Source: Streptomyces sp. VRA16 Mangrove soil (GTDB taxonomy: Bacteria; Actinomycetota; Actinomycetes; Streptomycetales; Streptomycetaceae). Taken from it: a DNA stretch of 64,000 nucleotides. The translations under genes were made by a program, and so were the position numbers. Location of the stretch: assembly GCF_017377775.1 (NCBI RefSeq), contig NZ_JAFVLN010000010.1:124001-188000 (forward strand), read 5' to 3'. Of the stretch, positions 10,783-18,280 are shown one piece after another. Numbering within the stretch: position 1 is the first letter of the stretch; each line of letters starts with the position of its first letter. The notes under the pieces were generated by a model that saw only the letters and a list, made by a program, of their open reading frames with translations, was not told where the DNA came from and did no database searches.

Positions 10783-10802
10783 CTTCGCACCTGTATGCGA
10801 AG
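10783..10802. promoter_or_regulatory. 20-bp palindrome in the exporter leader
   Basis: CTTCGCA and TGCGAAG form perfect 7-bp arms around CCTGTA. The size and symmetry suit a TetR- or MarR-type dimer site. It lies 110 bp upstream of the ATPase start, next to the 9-mer array. Confidence 0.5.
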
Positions 10803-10867
10803 AAAGTCTAGAATTTTCGGGCCTCGAATGCCCGGCGGAGCATGGGGCAAGGTGTGACGGGGGCCAT

Positions 10868-10897
10868 AAGCTATCGCGATGTATCGCGTATCGGCAA
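10868..10897 (-). promoter_or_regulatory. Putative promoter with operator repeats for the ABC exporter
   Basis: On the minus strand TTGCCG (-35) and TAGCTT (-10) are separated by 18 bp. The spacer holds two copies of TATCGCG (plus-strand 10872-10878 and 10882-10888) exactly 10 bp apart, so a bound repressor would block polymerase. The direction fits the exporter operon about 190 bp downstream. Inferred from sequence only. Confidence 0.45.
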
Positions 10898-10902
10898 CGC
10901 TT

Positions 10903-12150
10903 TTACGAAGCCTGGTCGATGACGGTGTAGCCCGCCTCCCGCAGCGCGGCGCCGACCTCGGCGCAGTGCGCGGGGCCCTTCGTCTCCAGGTGCAGCTCCA
11001 CCTCCGCCTCCGTGATCCCGAGCCGTGGGTCGGTCCGTACGTGGCCCACATCGAGGACGTTAGCGTCGGCCACTGACAACACCCCGAGAAGCGTGGCCAG
11101 GACGCCGGGGCGGTCGGTCAGGCGCAGCCGCAGCGAGAGGTACCGGCCCGCGGCGGCCATGCCGTGGGTGAGGACGCGCTGCATCAGGAGCGGGTCCACG
11201 TTGCCGCCCGACAGCAGCGCCACGACCGGGCCCTCGAAGCCCTCCGGGTCGCCGAGGAGCGCGGCGACCGGGCTCGCGCCGGCCGGCTCCACGACCATCT
11301 TGGCGCGCTCCAGGCAGAGCAGCAGGGCGCTGGAGAGCTGGTCCTCGGTCACCGTACGGACCTCGTCGACCAGGTCCGCGACGAGGCCGAACGGTACGTC
11401 GCCGGGGCGCCCCACCTTGATGCCGTCGGCCATCGTCGCCGGGGCGGCGATCGACACCGGGTGCCCGGCCGCGAGCGAGGGCGGATAGGCGGCCGCGCCC
11501 GCCGCCTGCACGCCGATCACCTTCACCTCCGGGCGCACGGCCTTGACCGCGACGGCGAGCCCGGCGGCGAGCCCGCCGCCGCCGACGCCCACGACGATCG
11601 TGCGCACCTCCGGGCACTGCTCCAGGATCTCCAGGCCGAGGGTGCCCTGACCGGCCACGATGTCCGGGTGGTCGAAGGGGTGGATGAAGACCGCGCCGGT
11701 CTCCTCCGCGTACTCCTGGGCGGCGGCCAGGGTCTCGTCCACCACCTGGCCGTGCAGCCGTACCTCCGCGCCGTAGTCGCGGGTCGCGGCGACCTTCGGC
11801 AGGGGCGCGCCGACCGGCATGAACACCGTGGAGCGCACGCCCAGGAGCGAGGACGCCAGGGCCACTCCTTGTGCGTGGTTGCCCGCACTGGCGGCGACCA
11901 CACCGGCCGCCCGCTCCTCGGGCAGCAGCCCCGCGATCCTGACGTACGCGCCGCGCAGCTTGAAGGAACCCGTCCGCTGGAGGTTCTCGCACTTCAGATG
12001 GACCGGGGATCCGAGCAGCTGGGAGAGGTGGTGGCTGTGCGCCATCGTTGTCACCCGCGCCACTCCGGACAGCATCTTCTGGGCGCCGCGCACGTCGTCC
12101 AGAGTGACGGCGGCCGGGAACGGCAAGGAGTCAGACGCGCTGTAGCTCAT
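10903..12150 (-). CDS. ilvA: Threonine ammonia-lyase (dehydratase) with C-terminal ACT domain
   Basis: About 415 residues. The fold-type II PLP enzyme has its Schiff-base lysine in RTGSFKLRGAY, Asn/Gly motifs in ASAGNHAQGVA, and the phosphate-binding loop VGVGGGGLAAG. The last 75 residues (SLRLRLTDRPGVLATLLGVLS) form an ACT-like regulatory domain. It deaminates threonine to 2-oxobutanoate, feeding isoleucine and, in Streptomyces, propionyl/butyryl precursors. I start at ATG 12150; a GTG at 12171 would add seven residues without a better ribosome site. Divergent from a MarR regulator 155 bp away. Confidence 0.93.
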   Translation of the reverse strand: MSYSASDSLPFPAAVTLDDVRGAQKMLSGVARVTTMAHSHHLSQLLGSPVHLKCENLQRTGSFKLRGAYVRIAGLLPEERAAGVVAASAGNHAQGVALASSLLGVRSTVFMPVGAPLPKVAATRDYGAEVRLHGQVVDETLAAAQEYAEETGAVFIHPFDHPDIVAGQGTLGLEILEQCPEVRTIVVGVGGGGLAAGLAVAVKAVRPEVKVIGVQAAGAAAYPPSLAAGHPVSIAAPATMADGIKVGRPGDVPFGLVADLVDEVRTVTEDQLSSALLLCLERAKMVVEPAGASPVAALLGDPEGFEGPVVALLSGGNVDPLLMQRVLTHGMAAAGRYLSLRLRLTDRPGVLATLLGVLSVADANVLDVGHVRTDPRLGITEAEVELHLETKGPAHCAEVGAALREAGYTVIDQAS

Positions 12151-12304
12151 GACCGAAGTCTCGCAGCTCACGCCGCAGGTGACCCGTGATGTTCACGCTC
12201 CGAGACCGGATTGCGCACGGCCGGTACGGCCAGCGCTTTCGCCGCGTACCCTGTGCCCCAATCCAGTGCAATCCACCACCCACGCATGAAGTGAGCCCCC
12301 GGCC

Positions 12305-12814
12305 ATGCCCACACCCCAGGAAACGATGGACATGTCGACCGCCGGCGACACCGGCCTCCTCGAAACGCTGCAGCACGAGGTGGCGGTCTTCGCCCGTCGC
12401 GCCGAACAGACCCGGCTCGGCGGGGTCGGGCAGGTGCGCAACTCGATGGACCGAGCCGCGTATCTGCTGCTCAACCGCCTCGACAAAGAAGGCCCGATGG
12501 GCGTGAAAGCGCTCGCCGCGAGCATGGGGATCGATTCCTCGACGGTGACCCGCCAGGTCGCCCCGCTCGTCGACACGGGCCTCGTGAAGCGCACCTCGCA
12601 CCCCGAGGACGGCCGGGCCGTGGTGCTCCAGCTGTCTCCTCGGGGCCTCGCCCGGCTCGACGAAGTACGGTCGTCGAGGCGGGAGTTGATGGCCCAGTTG
12701 ACGCAGGACTGGGACCCGCAGGAGCGCGAACAGTTCTGCGCGCTCCTCACGCGCTTCAACTCCGCCCTCTCGGCACGTCAGTCGGGCCAGGCGGCCCCGC
12801 CGGCGGCCTCCTGA
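12305..12814 (+). CDS. MarR-family transcriptional regulator
   Basis: 169 residues. The winged-helix core shows LLNRLDKEGPMGVKALAASM, recognition helix region SSTVTRQVAPLVDTGLVKR, and the wing THPEDGRAVVLQLSPRG, with flanking dimerisation helices. MarR proteins usually repress a neighbour and release on binding an aromatic ligand; the target here could be ilvA or its own gene. The start is uncertain: ATG codons at 12305, 12329 and 12332 are all in frame, and an AGGAAA motif favours one of the later two. The C-terminus ends in a low-complexity Ala/Pro tail. Confidence 0.9.
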   Translation: MPTPQETMDMSTAGDTGLLETLQHEVAVFARRAEQTRLGGVGQVRNSMDRAAYLLLNRLDKEGPMGVKALAASMGIDSSTVTRQVAPLVDTGLVKRTSHPEDGRAVVLQLSPRGLARLDEVRSSRRELMAQLTQDWDPQEREQFCALLTRFNSALSARQSGQAAPPAAS

Positions 12815-12857
12815 CCCCGTACGTCCGTAACGTCCTCACAGCCGCGGCTCCCACCTC

Positions 12858-13385
12858 TTGACCAGGGGGCCGCGGCAGGCCTCATATGACAGGGTGCGCG
12901 AACGGCAGGCGTCCAGGGATGCCCGCCGGGCCCGTGAGTTCGAGGCGTTCGTCGCGGGCGCGGCTGGGCGGCTGCTGCATGCCGCGACGCTGCTGACCGC
13001 CGAGCCGCCGGACGGCAATCCCCGCGCACAGAAGCTGCTCACGGCCTCCCTCGCCCGGACGTACGCGTCCTGGGACCGCCTTCGGGGGGAGGATCCCTAC
13101 GACTGTGCCCGCAAGGACCTGGCCGTCCGTTTCGCCCGCGGCACCTGGCCGCTCCGGCCGGGGCACCGCCGCGACGGCGGAGTGCTCGGGGCGCTCTCCC
13201 CGCAGGAACGTCTCGTCCTCGTACTGCGCCTGTTCGAGGGCGTCGGGGAGGAACAGGTGGCCGCGCTGCTCGGGCTCCCCGTGGAGCGGGTCAGGGCCCT
13301 GCACACGCGCGCGATGGGCCTGGTCCTGCATCCGCCGCGCGGGCCCGCGCCCGCGCCACCGCTGCAAGGGACGGCGTCGGTATGA
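12858..13385 (+). CDS. Degenerate ECF (SigE-family-like) sigma factor
   Basis: Up to 175 residues. A region-2-like part (REFEAFVAGAAGRLLHAATL, LLTASLARTYASWDRLR) is followed by a clear region-4 helix-turn-helix (LSPQERLVLVLRLFEGVGEE, QVAALLGLPVERVRALHTRA). Region 2 looks eroded compared with active ECF factors of this group, so it may be a modulator rather than a working sigma factor. The start could be TTG 12858 or GTG 12894; neither has a strong ribosome site. Its stop overlaps the start of the next membrane-protein gene, the arrangement usual for sigma/anti-sigma pairs. Confidence 0.7.
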   Translation: MTRGPRQASYDRVRERQASRDARRAREFEAFVAGAAGRLLHAATLLTAEPPDGNPRAQKLLTASLARTYASWDRLRGEDPYDCARKDLAVRFARGTWPLRPGHRRDGGVLGALSPQERLVLVLRLFEGVGEEQVAALLGLPVERVRALHTRAMGLVLHPPRGPAPAPPLQGTASV

Positions 13386-13636
13386 GCCTCGAAGACCGTA
13401 AACAGGCGTCTGTGCGCGCCGTCCTCGACTCCGCGCCGCCGCCCCCGGTCCCTCCGGACCTGTGCGCGGAGGCGATGCGCAGGGGCGGCCGGGCGCTGCG
13501 CAGGCACCGGATCGCGCGGCGGCTGCTGTGGTGCGTGCTGTTCGCCGCTGTGGTGGCGTTCATCGTCTGGGCGACGATGGCGCGGCCGTGGGTGGAGCCG
13601 CCGTCGACGACGACTCCACCGCTGACCGGCCTGTGA
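13382..13636 (+). CDS. Small membrane protein coupled to the sigma-like gene
   Basis: 84 residues. A cytoplasmic N-terminal half (SLEDRKQASVRAVLDSAPPP, then a basic stretch RRHRIARR) leads to one membrane helix (LLWCVLFAAVVAFIVWATMA, about 50-69) and a short Pro/Thr-rich outer tail. An ATGA overlap with the sigma-like gene implies coupled translation. Position and topology suggest an anti-sigma-like partner, but it is too short for a known anti-sigma domain and has no HxxxCxxC zinc motif, so that is only inference. Confidence 0.7.
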   Translation: MSLEDRKQASVRAVLDSAPPPPVPPDLCAEAMRRGGRALRRHRIARRLLWCVLFAAVVAFIVWATMARPWVEPPSTTTPPLTGL

Positions 13637-13640
13637 ACGC

Positions 13641-14810
13641 TCAGTCCCCGAGCGCCTGCTGCAGGTCGGCGAGCAGGTCGTCGGCCGACTCGATGCCGAC
13701 CGAGAGGCGCACCAGGTCGGCGGGGACCTCCAGGGCCGAGCCCGCGGCCGAGGCGTGCGTCATGCGGCCCGGGTGCTCGATGAGGGACTCGACGCCGCCG
13801 AGGGACTCGCCGAGGGTGAAGAGCTTCGCCCGGTTGCAGACCTCGACGGCCGCCTCCTCGCCGCCCTCGACCTGGAACGACACCATGCCGCCGAACGCCT
13901 TCATCTGCTTCGCGGCGGTCTCGTGGCCCGGGTGGTCGGGCAGGCCCGGGTAGAGGACCTTGGTGACGCGCGGGTGGAGGGTGAGCATGTCGGCGACGCG
14001 GGTGGCGTTCTCGCTGTGCCGGTCCATGCGGACGGCGAGCGTCTTGATGCCGCGCAGCACCAGCCAGGCGTCGAAGGGCCCGGCGACGGCGCCCATGGCG
14101 TTCTGGTGGTAGGCGAGGTCGTCGCCGAGCGCGGTGTCGCTCACGACGAGCGCGCCGCCGACGACGTCCGAGTGGCCGCCCATGTACTTCGTCATGGAGT
14201 GCACGACGACGTCCGCGCCGAGCGCGAGGGGCTGCTGGAGGTAGGGGCTCGCGAAGGTGTTGTCGACGACGAGGCGGGCGCCGGCGTCCCGGGCGACCTG
14301 GGTGACGGCGGCGATGTCGGTGATGCCGAGCAGCGGGTTGGACGGCGTCTCGACCCAGATGGCCTTGGTCCTCGGGGTGAGCGCGGCGCGGACGGCGGCC
14401 GGGTCGCTGGTGTCGGCGACCGACCACTCGACGCCCCACCGCGAGACGACCTTGTCGAACAGCCGGAACGTGCCGCCGTAGGCGTCGTTCGGGATCACCA
14501 CGTGGTCCCCGGGGCTCAGCAGGGTGCGCAGCAGGCAGTCCTCGGCGGCGAGGCCGGAGGCGAAGGCGAGGCCGCGGCGGCCGCCCTCCAGCGCCGCGAG
14601 GTTCTCTTCGAGGGCCGTGCGCGTCGGGTTGGCGCTGCGGCTGTACTCGTAACCGCCGCGCAGACCGCCGACGCCGTCCTGCTTGTACGTGGAGACCTGG
14701 TAGATCGGGGGGACCACCGCGCCGGTGACGGGATCTGCCGTGTTTCCGGCGTGGATGGCGGTGGTCTCGAAGCCCCTGGGGGCCGGCTGGTTGCCGTGCG
14801 TGTCGCTCAT
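13641..14810 (-). CDS. metB: Cystathionine gamma-synthase
   Basis: 389 residues of the Cys/Met-metabolism PLP family. Cofactor lysine is in VVHSMTKYMGGHSDVVGGAL (about residue 205); other signatures are YEYSRSANPTR, ASGLAAEDCLLRTLL and FASPYLQQPL. It joins an activated homoserine ester to cysteine in transsulfuration; a gamma-lyase or O-acetylhomoserine sulfhydrylase role cannot be excluded by motif alone. No Shine-Dalgarno is seen. TACGCT lies exactly 7 nt before ATG, so the mRNA may be leaderless. Divergent promoters share a 56-bp gap with the next gene. Confidence 0.93.
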   Translation of the reverse strand: MSDTHGNQPAPRGFETTAIHAGNTADPVTGAVVPPIYQVSTYKQDGVGGLRGGYEYSRSANPTRTALEENLAALEGGRRGLAFASGLAAEDCLLRTLLSPGDHVVIPNDAYGGTFRLFDKVVSRWGVEWSVADTSDPAAVRAALTPRTKAIWVETPSNPLLGITDIAAVTQVARDAGARLVVDNTFASPYLQQPLALGADVVVHSMTKYMGGHSDVVGGALVVSDTALGDDLAYHQNAMGAVAGPFDAWLVLRGIKTLAVRMDRHSENATRVADMLTLHPRVTKVLYPGLPDHPGHETAAKQMKAFGGMVSFQVEGGEEAAVEVCNRAKLFTLGESLGGVESLIEHPGRMTHASAAGSALEVPADLVRLSVGIESADDLLADLQQALGD

Positions 14811-14817
14811 GGGGCCG

Positions 14818-14859
14818 AGCGTAGGGCAGAGGGGCTCTCGGCCAGGGCTCGGTTAGCTT
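14818..14859. promoter_or_regulatory. Divergent, possibly leaderless promoters (metB and hypothetical gene)
   Basis: Minus strand: TACGCT (plus 14818-14823), then 7 nt, then metB ATG. Plus strand: TAGCTT (14854-14859), then 7 nt, then ATG 14867. Neither gene has a normal ribosome site, and both -10-like boxes sit where transcription would start at or next to the start codon. The -35 regions are poor. Confidence 0.5.
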
Positions 14860-14866
14860 TGAAGGT

Positions 14867-15964
14867 ATGGGAATTCTCTGGGGGCTGATGGCCGTGCTGA
14901 TGATCGCCTGGGTGGTGATGCTGCGCAGGCGCGGGGGCGGCGGCATCCGTCAGGTGGCGCCGGGATCGCCGGACGCCGCCGACCCGGCGAACTACGGCTT
15001 CATGCGCCAGGAGGAGCTGGACGTCCGGCTCCCCGGGCCCGACCAGGATCTGCTCGACGTGATGGCCGTGGTCCAGCGCAATCAGGACTTCACGGCGGCG
15101 CAGCAGCTGCTCGCCGGGACCGGCAAGGAGACCGAGGCCCGCTGGGAGCGGGTGCAGGCGATCGCCGGCGCGGCCGCGATCGAGCTCCAGCAGACGCCGC
15201 GGCTCGGGGCGGGGTGGCTGCACGCCTGGCGTTCGCAGGCGCCCAAGGACGCGGGCGGGGCGCAGGTCTTCGCCGAGTTCCTGGTGCAGCAGGCCTGGCG
15301 CAACGGGGGCACGGACGACGAGCAGCGGATCATCCTGGAGGAGGCCCGCAACGCCTGCGACCAGGCCGCGCTGCTCGCCCCCGGTGACCCGGTCCCGCAC
15401 ATCACGCATCTCGCGGTGGCCCGTGGTCTCGGCTACTCGCAGTCGGAGTTCGAGCAGGTCTGGCTGAAGATCCTCGACACGGCGCCCGGCCACATGGGCG
15501 CGCACCTCGCCGGGCTGCGCTACTGGTGCGAGAAGTGGCACGGCTCGCGCGATCAGGCGTTCGCCTTCGCTGAGGCGGCCGCGGCGCGCGCCCCGCGCGG
15601 TTCGCTGCTCGCCGCGCTCCCCCTCTTCGCCCTCTACGAGCACCTGCCCGACCTGAACCTGGTGCGCGGCTTCTACGAGAGCGAGGTCGTCACCAAGGCG
15701 CTGCACGGCGCCCTGTTCGCGGTGAGCGCGGCCCGACCGGACGACCCGATGCTCGCCCACGTACGCCACCTCCTGGTCTTCTTCCTGGTCCGCAGCGAGC
15801 GCTGGGCCGAGGCGATGCAGCAGCTGGTGCACGTCGACGGCCACGTCGGCGCGGTCCCGTGGACGTCGGAGCAGGACCCGGCGGCGTCGTACGCGGTGTA
15901 CCGGGCGCTCGCGGTCGCGGGGTACGAGGCGAACGGCGGAAGCCCGGCGACGCTGTCGGCCTGA
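14867..15964 (+). CDS. Membrane-anchored helical-repeat protein (family copy 1)
   Basis: 365 residues. An N-terminal membrane anchor (LWGLMAVLMIAWVVML, residues 4-19) is followed by an all-helical body with TPR-like character. Recognisable blocks are AVARGLGYSQSEFEQVWLKI, RYWCEKWHGSRDQAFAFAEA and HVDGHVGAVPW. The same blocks occur in the next gene, so this is a tandem duplication. I do not recognise a function. A TAGCTT hexamer 7 nt before ATG suggests a leaderless transcript, although GAAGG sits immediately upstream. Encoded divergently from metB. Confidence 0.82.
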   Translation: MGILWGLMAVLMIAWVVMLRRRGGGGIRQVAPGSPDAADPANYGFMRQEELDVRLPGPDQDLLDVMAVVQRNQDFTAAQQLLAGTGKETEARWERVQAIAGAAAIELQQTPRLGAGWLHAWRSQAPKDAGGAQVFAEFLVQQAWRNGGTDDEQRIILEEARNACDQAALLAPGDPVPHITHLAVARGLGYSQSEFEQVWLKILDTAPGHMGAHLAGLRYWCEKWHGSRDQAFAFAEAAAARAPRGSLLAALPLFALYEHLPDLNLVRGFYESEVVTKALHGALFAVSAARPDDPMLAHVRHLLVFFLVRSERWAEAMQQLVHVDGHVGAVPWTSEQDPAASYAVYRALAVAGYEANGGSPATLSA

Positions 15965-16103
15965 CGCACCCCGCAGCCGAGGGAGGGCCCGTGAAAACGG
16001 CCCTCCCTTTGTTGTGCCATACTCCGGGTCCCCCCACGCCAGCTCTCACCAGCCACTTCTCCGGCTTGATGACTTCTCGCTTCCTGTGGGGGGGGGACGC
16101 TCG

Positions 16104-17132
16104 ATGGGCTCATGTCTGCGCGCTGTGCGCGTACGTGTCCGATTGCTCGGAATCCGTCCGGCAGCCTTCGCCGAGCGGCTCGGTCTTGTGCCGTACGAGC
16201 GTGTCAGCGGCGCCCGTACGGATGTCGTGACGCCCGAGGACCAGCAGGTCGTGCGGGCCGTACGGGACGGCGACTGGGAGGCCGCGCCCCGCTATCTGGC
16301 CGAGGCGGGGAACGACTGGCAGGAGCGCGACCGTCGCGCCCTGCTGCTCGGAGGCACGGACGGTCACCTGGCCGCTTGGCTCGCGGCCCGTCCCGATGAT
16401 CGCGACATGGCCCTGGTGCGCGCCCACCGTTTGGTCACCGCGGCCTGGCAGATGCGCGGCGCCCACGCCGCCTCACACACCTCGGAGGGTCAGTTCGCGG
16501 ACTTCCACCGGGTCCTGCACCGGGCGCGGGAAGCCTGCCACACAGCGCAGCGGGACGCCGGGCACGACCCGTGCCCGTACATCGCCGAGCTGCCGGTCGC
16601 CCGCGGCCTCGGTTACTCCCGCAAGGACCTCGACGCCCTGTGGACCGAGATCGCCCTGCGCGCGCCGACCCATGCGAGGGCGCATCACCAGGCCCTGCAG
16701 TACTTGTGCGCGAAATGGCATGGGTCGCACAAAGAGGCGGAGTCCTTCGCCCGCGCCGCGGCGGCCGCGGGACACCCCGGAGATCTCCTGTCCGTGCTAC
16801 CGCTCACCGCTTGCTTCGAGCGGACCCTGGGCCTGCGGCCCGCACGTCGGCGCTCCTTCTACCGGCGCCGCGACGTGGTGGCCGCGACGGACTCGGCTCT
16901 GGTCGATGTGGCGGCCGCACAGGCCACCGACCCGCACGACCCGCGTCTTCCCCAGGCCCGCCACATGCTCGCGTACGCCCTGCACCTCCAGGGCCGCCAC
17001 GACGCGGCCCTGGAACAGTTCCGGCTGGTGGACGGGCATGCGGGCAGCCTGCCCTGGAGCGTGTACCCCGACCCCGCCCACGAGTTCGTCCGCGCCCGCG
17101 ATCGCAGTGCGGTCCGGGCCCGCGGGATCTGA
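16104..17132 (+). CDS. Helical-repeat protein, paralogue of upstream gene (copy 2)
   Basis: 342 residues from ATG 16104. It lacks the membrane anchor of copy 1 but shares PVARGLGYSRKDLDALWTEI, LQYLCAKWHGSHKEAESFAR and LVDGHAGSLPWSVYPDP. The N-terminus has an SxPxxFAERLGL-like segment. A run of nine G (16088-16096) lies 7 nt before ATG and probably acts as ribosome site; slippage in it would change spacing. A longer in-frame opening at 16014 crosses the G-run and is unlikely. Function unknown. A broken third copy follows directly. Confidence 0.8.
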   Translation: MGSCLRAVRVRVRLLGIRPAAFAERLGLVPYERVSGARTDVVTPEDQQVVRAVRDGDWEAAPRYLAEAGNDWQERDRRALLLGGTDGHLAAWLAARPDDRDMALVRAHRLVTAAWQMRGAHAASHTSEGQFADFHRVLHRAREACHTAQRDAGHDPCPYIAELPVARGLGYSRKDLDALWTEIALRAPTHARAHHQALQYLCAKWHGSHKEAESFARAAAAAGHPGDLLSVLPLTACFERTLGLRPARRRSFYRRRDVVAATDSALVDVAAAQATDPHDPRLPQARHMLAYALHLQGRHDAALEQFRLVDGHAGSLPWSVYPDPAHEFVRARDRSAVRARGI

Positions 17133-17289
17133 ACCTCGCCGAGAGGCGCGCCGCTGAATCTCCCTGTGCCCCTTCGGGCCTCTGACGCGACCTCTCGCGG
17201 AGCACGGTCCGTACTCGACGGGTGGATCTGCACCTGGACCTGCGCCCCGAAGGTCTCCAGTCGCGTGACGGGACCTCTGTGCCGCGCCG

Positions 17290-17524
17290 TTGATCGCGGC
17301 GTCCGACACGACCCTCCTGGACGTGGATACGGCACACGCCGTGGACCCGCACGACCACCGTCTTCCGGGACCGGCACGTCGAGGCGCTGGAGCAGTTCCG
17401 CCACGTGGATGGTTATGCGGGGTGCGTCCCGTGGAACCGACAGCCCGATCCGGTCGTCGCGTTCGTCCGCGCCCGCAACCACAGCGCCGTACGGGCGACG
17501 GCCCGGTCCCTGCCCGGAATCTGA
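17290..17524 (+). pseudogene. Truncated, frameshifted third copy of the helical-repeat family
   Basis: Two fragments match the C-terminus of the preceding gene. In one frame IAASDTTLLDVDTAHAVDPH and DHRLPG parallel VAATDSALVDVAAAQATDPH and DPRLPQ. After a loss of about 50 bp and a frame change, EALEQFRHVDGYAGCVPW and AFVRARNHSAVRA parallel the final 45 residues of the intact copy and end at a stop. The N-terminal three quarters are missing. The remaining gap from 17133 holds nothing I recognise. Confidence 0.75.
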
Positions 17525-17577
17525 GATGGCCTCAGGACGTTGCACCGAGTGACGTCGACGCCCCGGAGGCACCACTC

Positions 17578-18246
17578 ATGGCACTGTTCGGCCGCACCCC
17601 GGTCCTGCCCACCCGCGACCAGGCCCTGCGTGGCCGCTCCGCGCCGGAGTTCACGCTGCCGGAGCGGCACACGGTGCTCGGCAACCCGCTGGCCGGCCCG
17701 TACCCGGAGGGGCTCGCCGTGGCCGACTTCGGGCTCGGGTGTTTCTGGGGGGCCGAGCGCGTGTTCTGGCGGACGCCTGGCGTGTGGACGACGCTCGTCG
17801 GCTACCAGGGCGGCTTCACCGAGAACCCGGCGTACGAGGAGGTCTGCTCGGGCCTGACCGGGCACACGGAGGCGGTGCGGGTGGTCTTCGACCCGTCCGC
17901 CGTCTCGTACGAGCAACTGCTCAAGGTCTTCTGGGAGAACCACGACCCGACGCAGGGCTTCCGCCAGGCCCATGACGTGGGCACCCAGTACCGCTCGGCC
18001 CTCTACCCCCACACCCCCGAGCAGACCGCCGCGGCCGAGTCCTCCCGCGCGACCTACCAGCAGGTCCTGACCCGCTCGGGCCACCACGGCACGATCACCA
18101 CGGAGATCCTCCCGGCGCAGGGCCGCCCGTTCTACCCGGCCGAGCCGTACCACCAGCAGTACCTCGACAAGAACCCGGGCGGGTACTGCGGCATCGGGGG
18201 GACCGGGGTGTCGTGCCCGGTGGGGGTGACCCCCGCGGAGAGGTGA
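17578..18246 (+). CDS. msrA: Peptide-methionine (S)-S-oxide reductase
   Basis: 222 residues. The catalytic motif is GLGCFWGAERVFW (Cys near residue 56), with GYQGGFTENPAYEEVCSGLT, HDPTQGFRQAHDVGTQYRSA and a C-terminal NPGGYCGIGGTGVSCP holding two likely resolving cysteines, typical of the three-cysteine thioredoxin-recycled form. It repairs methionine-S-sulfoxide in proteins. The start is ATG 17578 with GGAGG 8 nt upstream. The N-terminal extension LFGRTPVLPTRDQALRGRSA is usual for actinobacterial MsrA. It stands next to, not in, the pseudogene remnant. Confidence 0.95.
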   Translation: MALFGRTPVLPTRDQALRGRSAPEFTLPERHTVLGNPLAGPYPEGLAVADFGLGCFWGAERVFWRTPGVWTTLVGYQGGFTENPAYEEVCSGLTGHTEAVRVVFDPSAVSYEQLLKVFWENHDPTQGFRQAHDVGTQYRSALYPHTPEQTAAAESSRATYQQVLTRSGHHGTITTEILPAQGRPFYPAEPYHQQYLDKNPGGYCGIGGTGVSCPVGVTPAER

Positions 18247-18280
18247 GCCGCCTGGGGCAGGAAGTGCGGCGCAGTGCCGC

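Noticed and set aside
17290..18246. Longer msrA starting at 17290
   Set aside because: The extra 96 residues are remnants of a decayed paralogue; a good ribosome site precedes ATG 17578, where MsrA homology begins.
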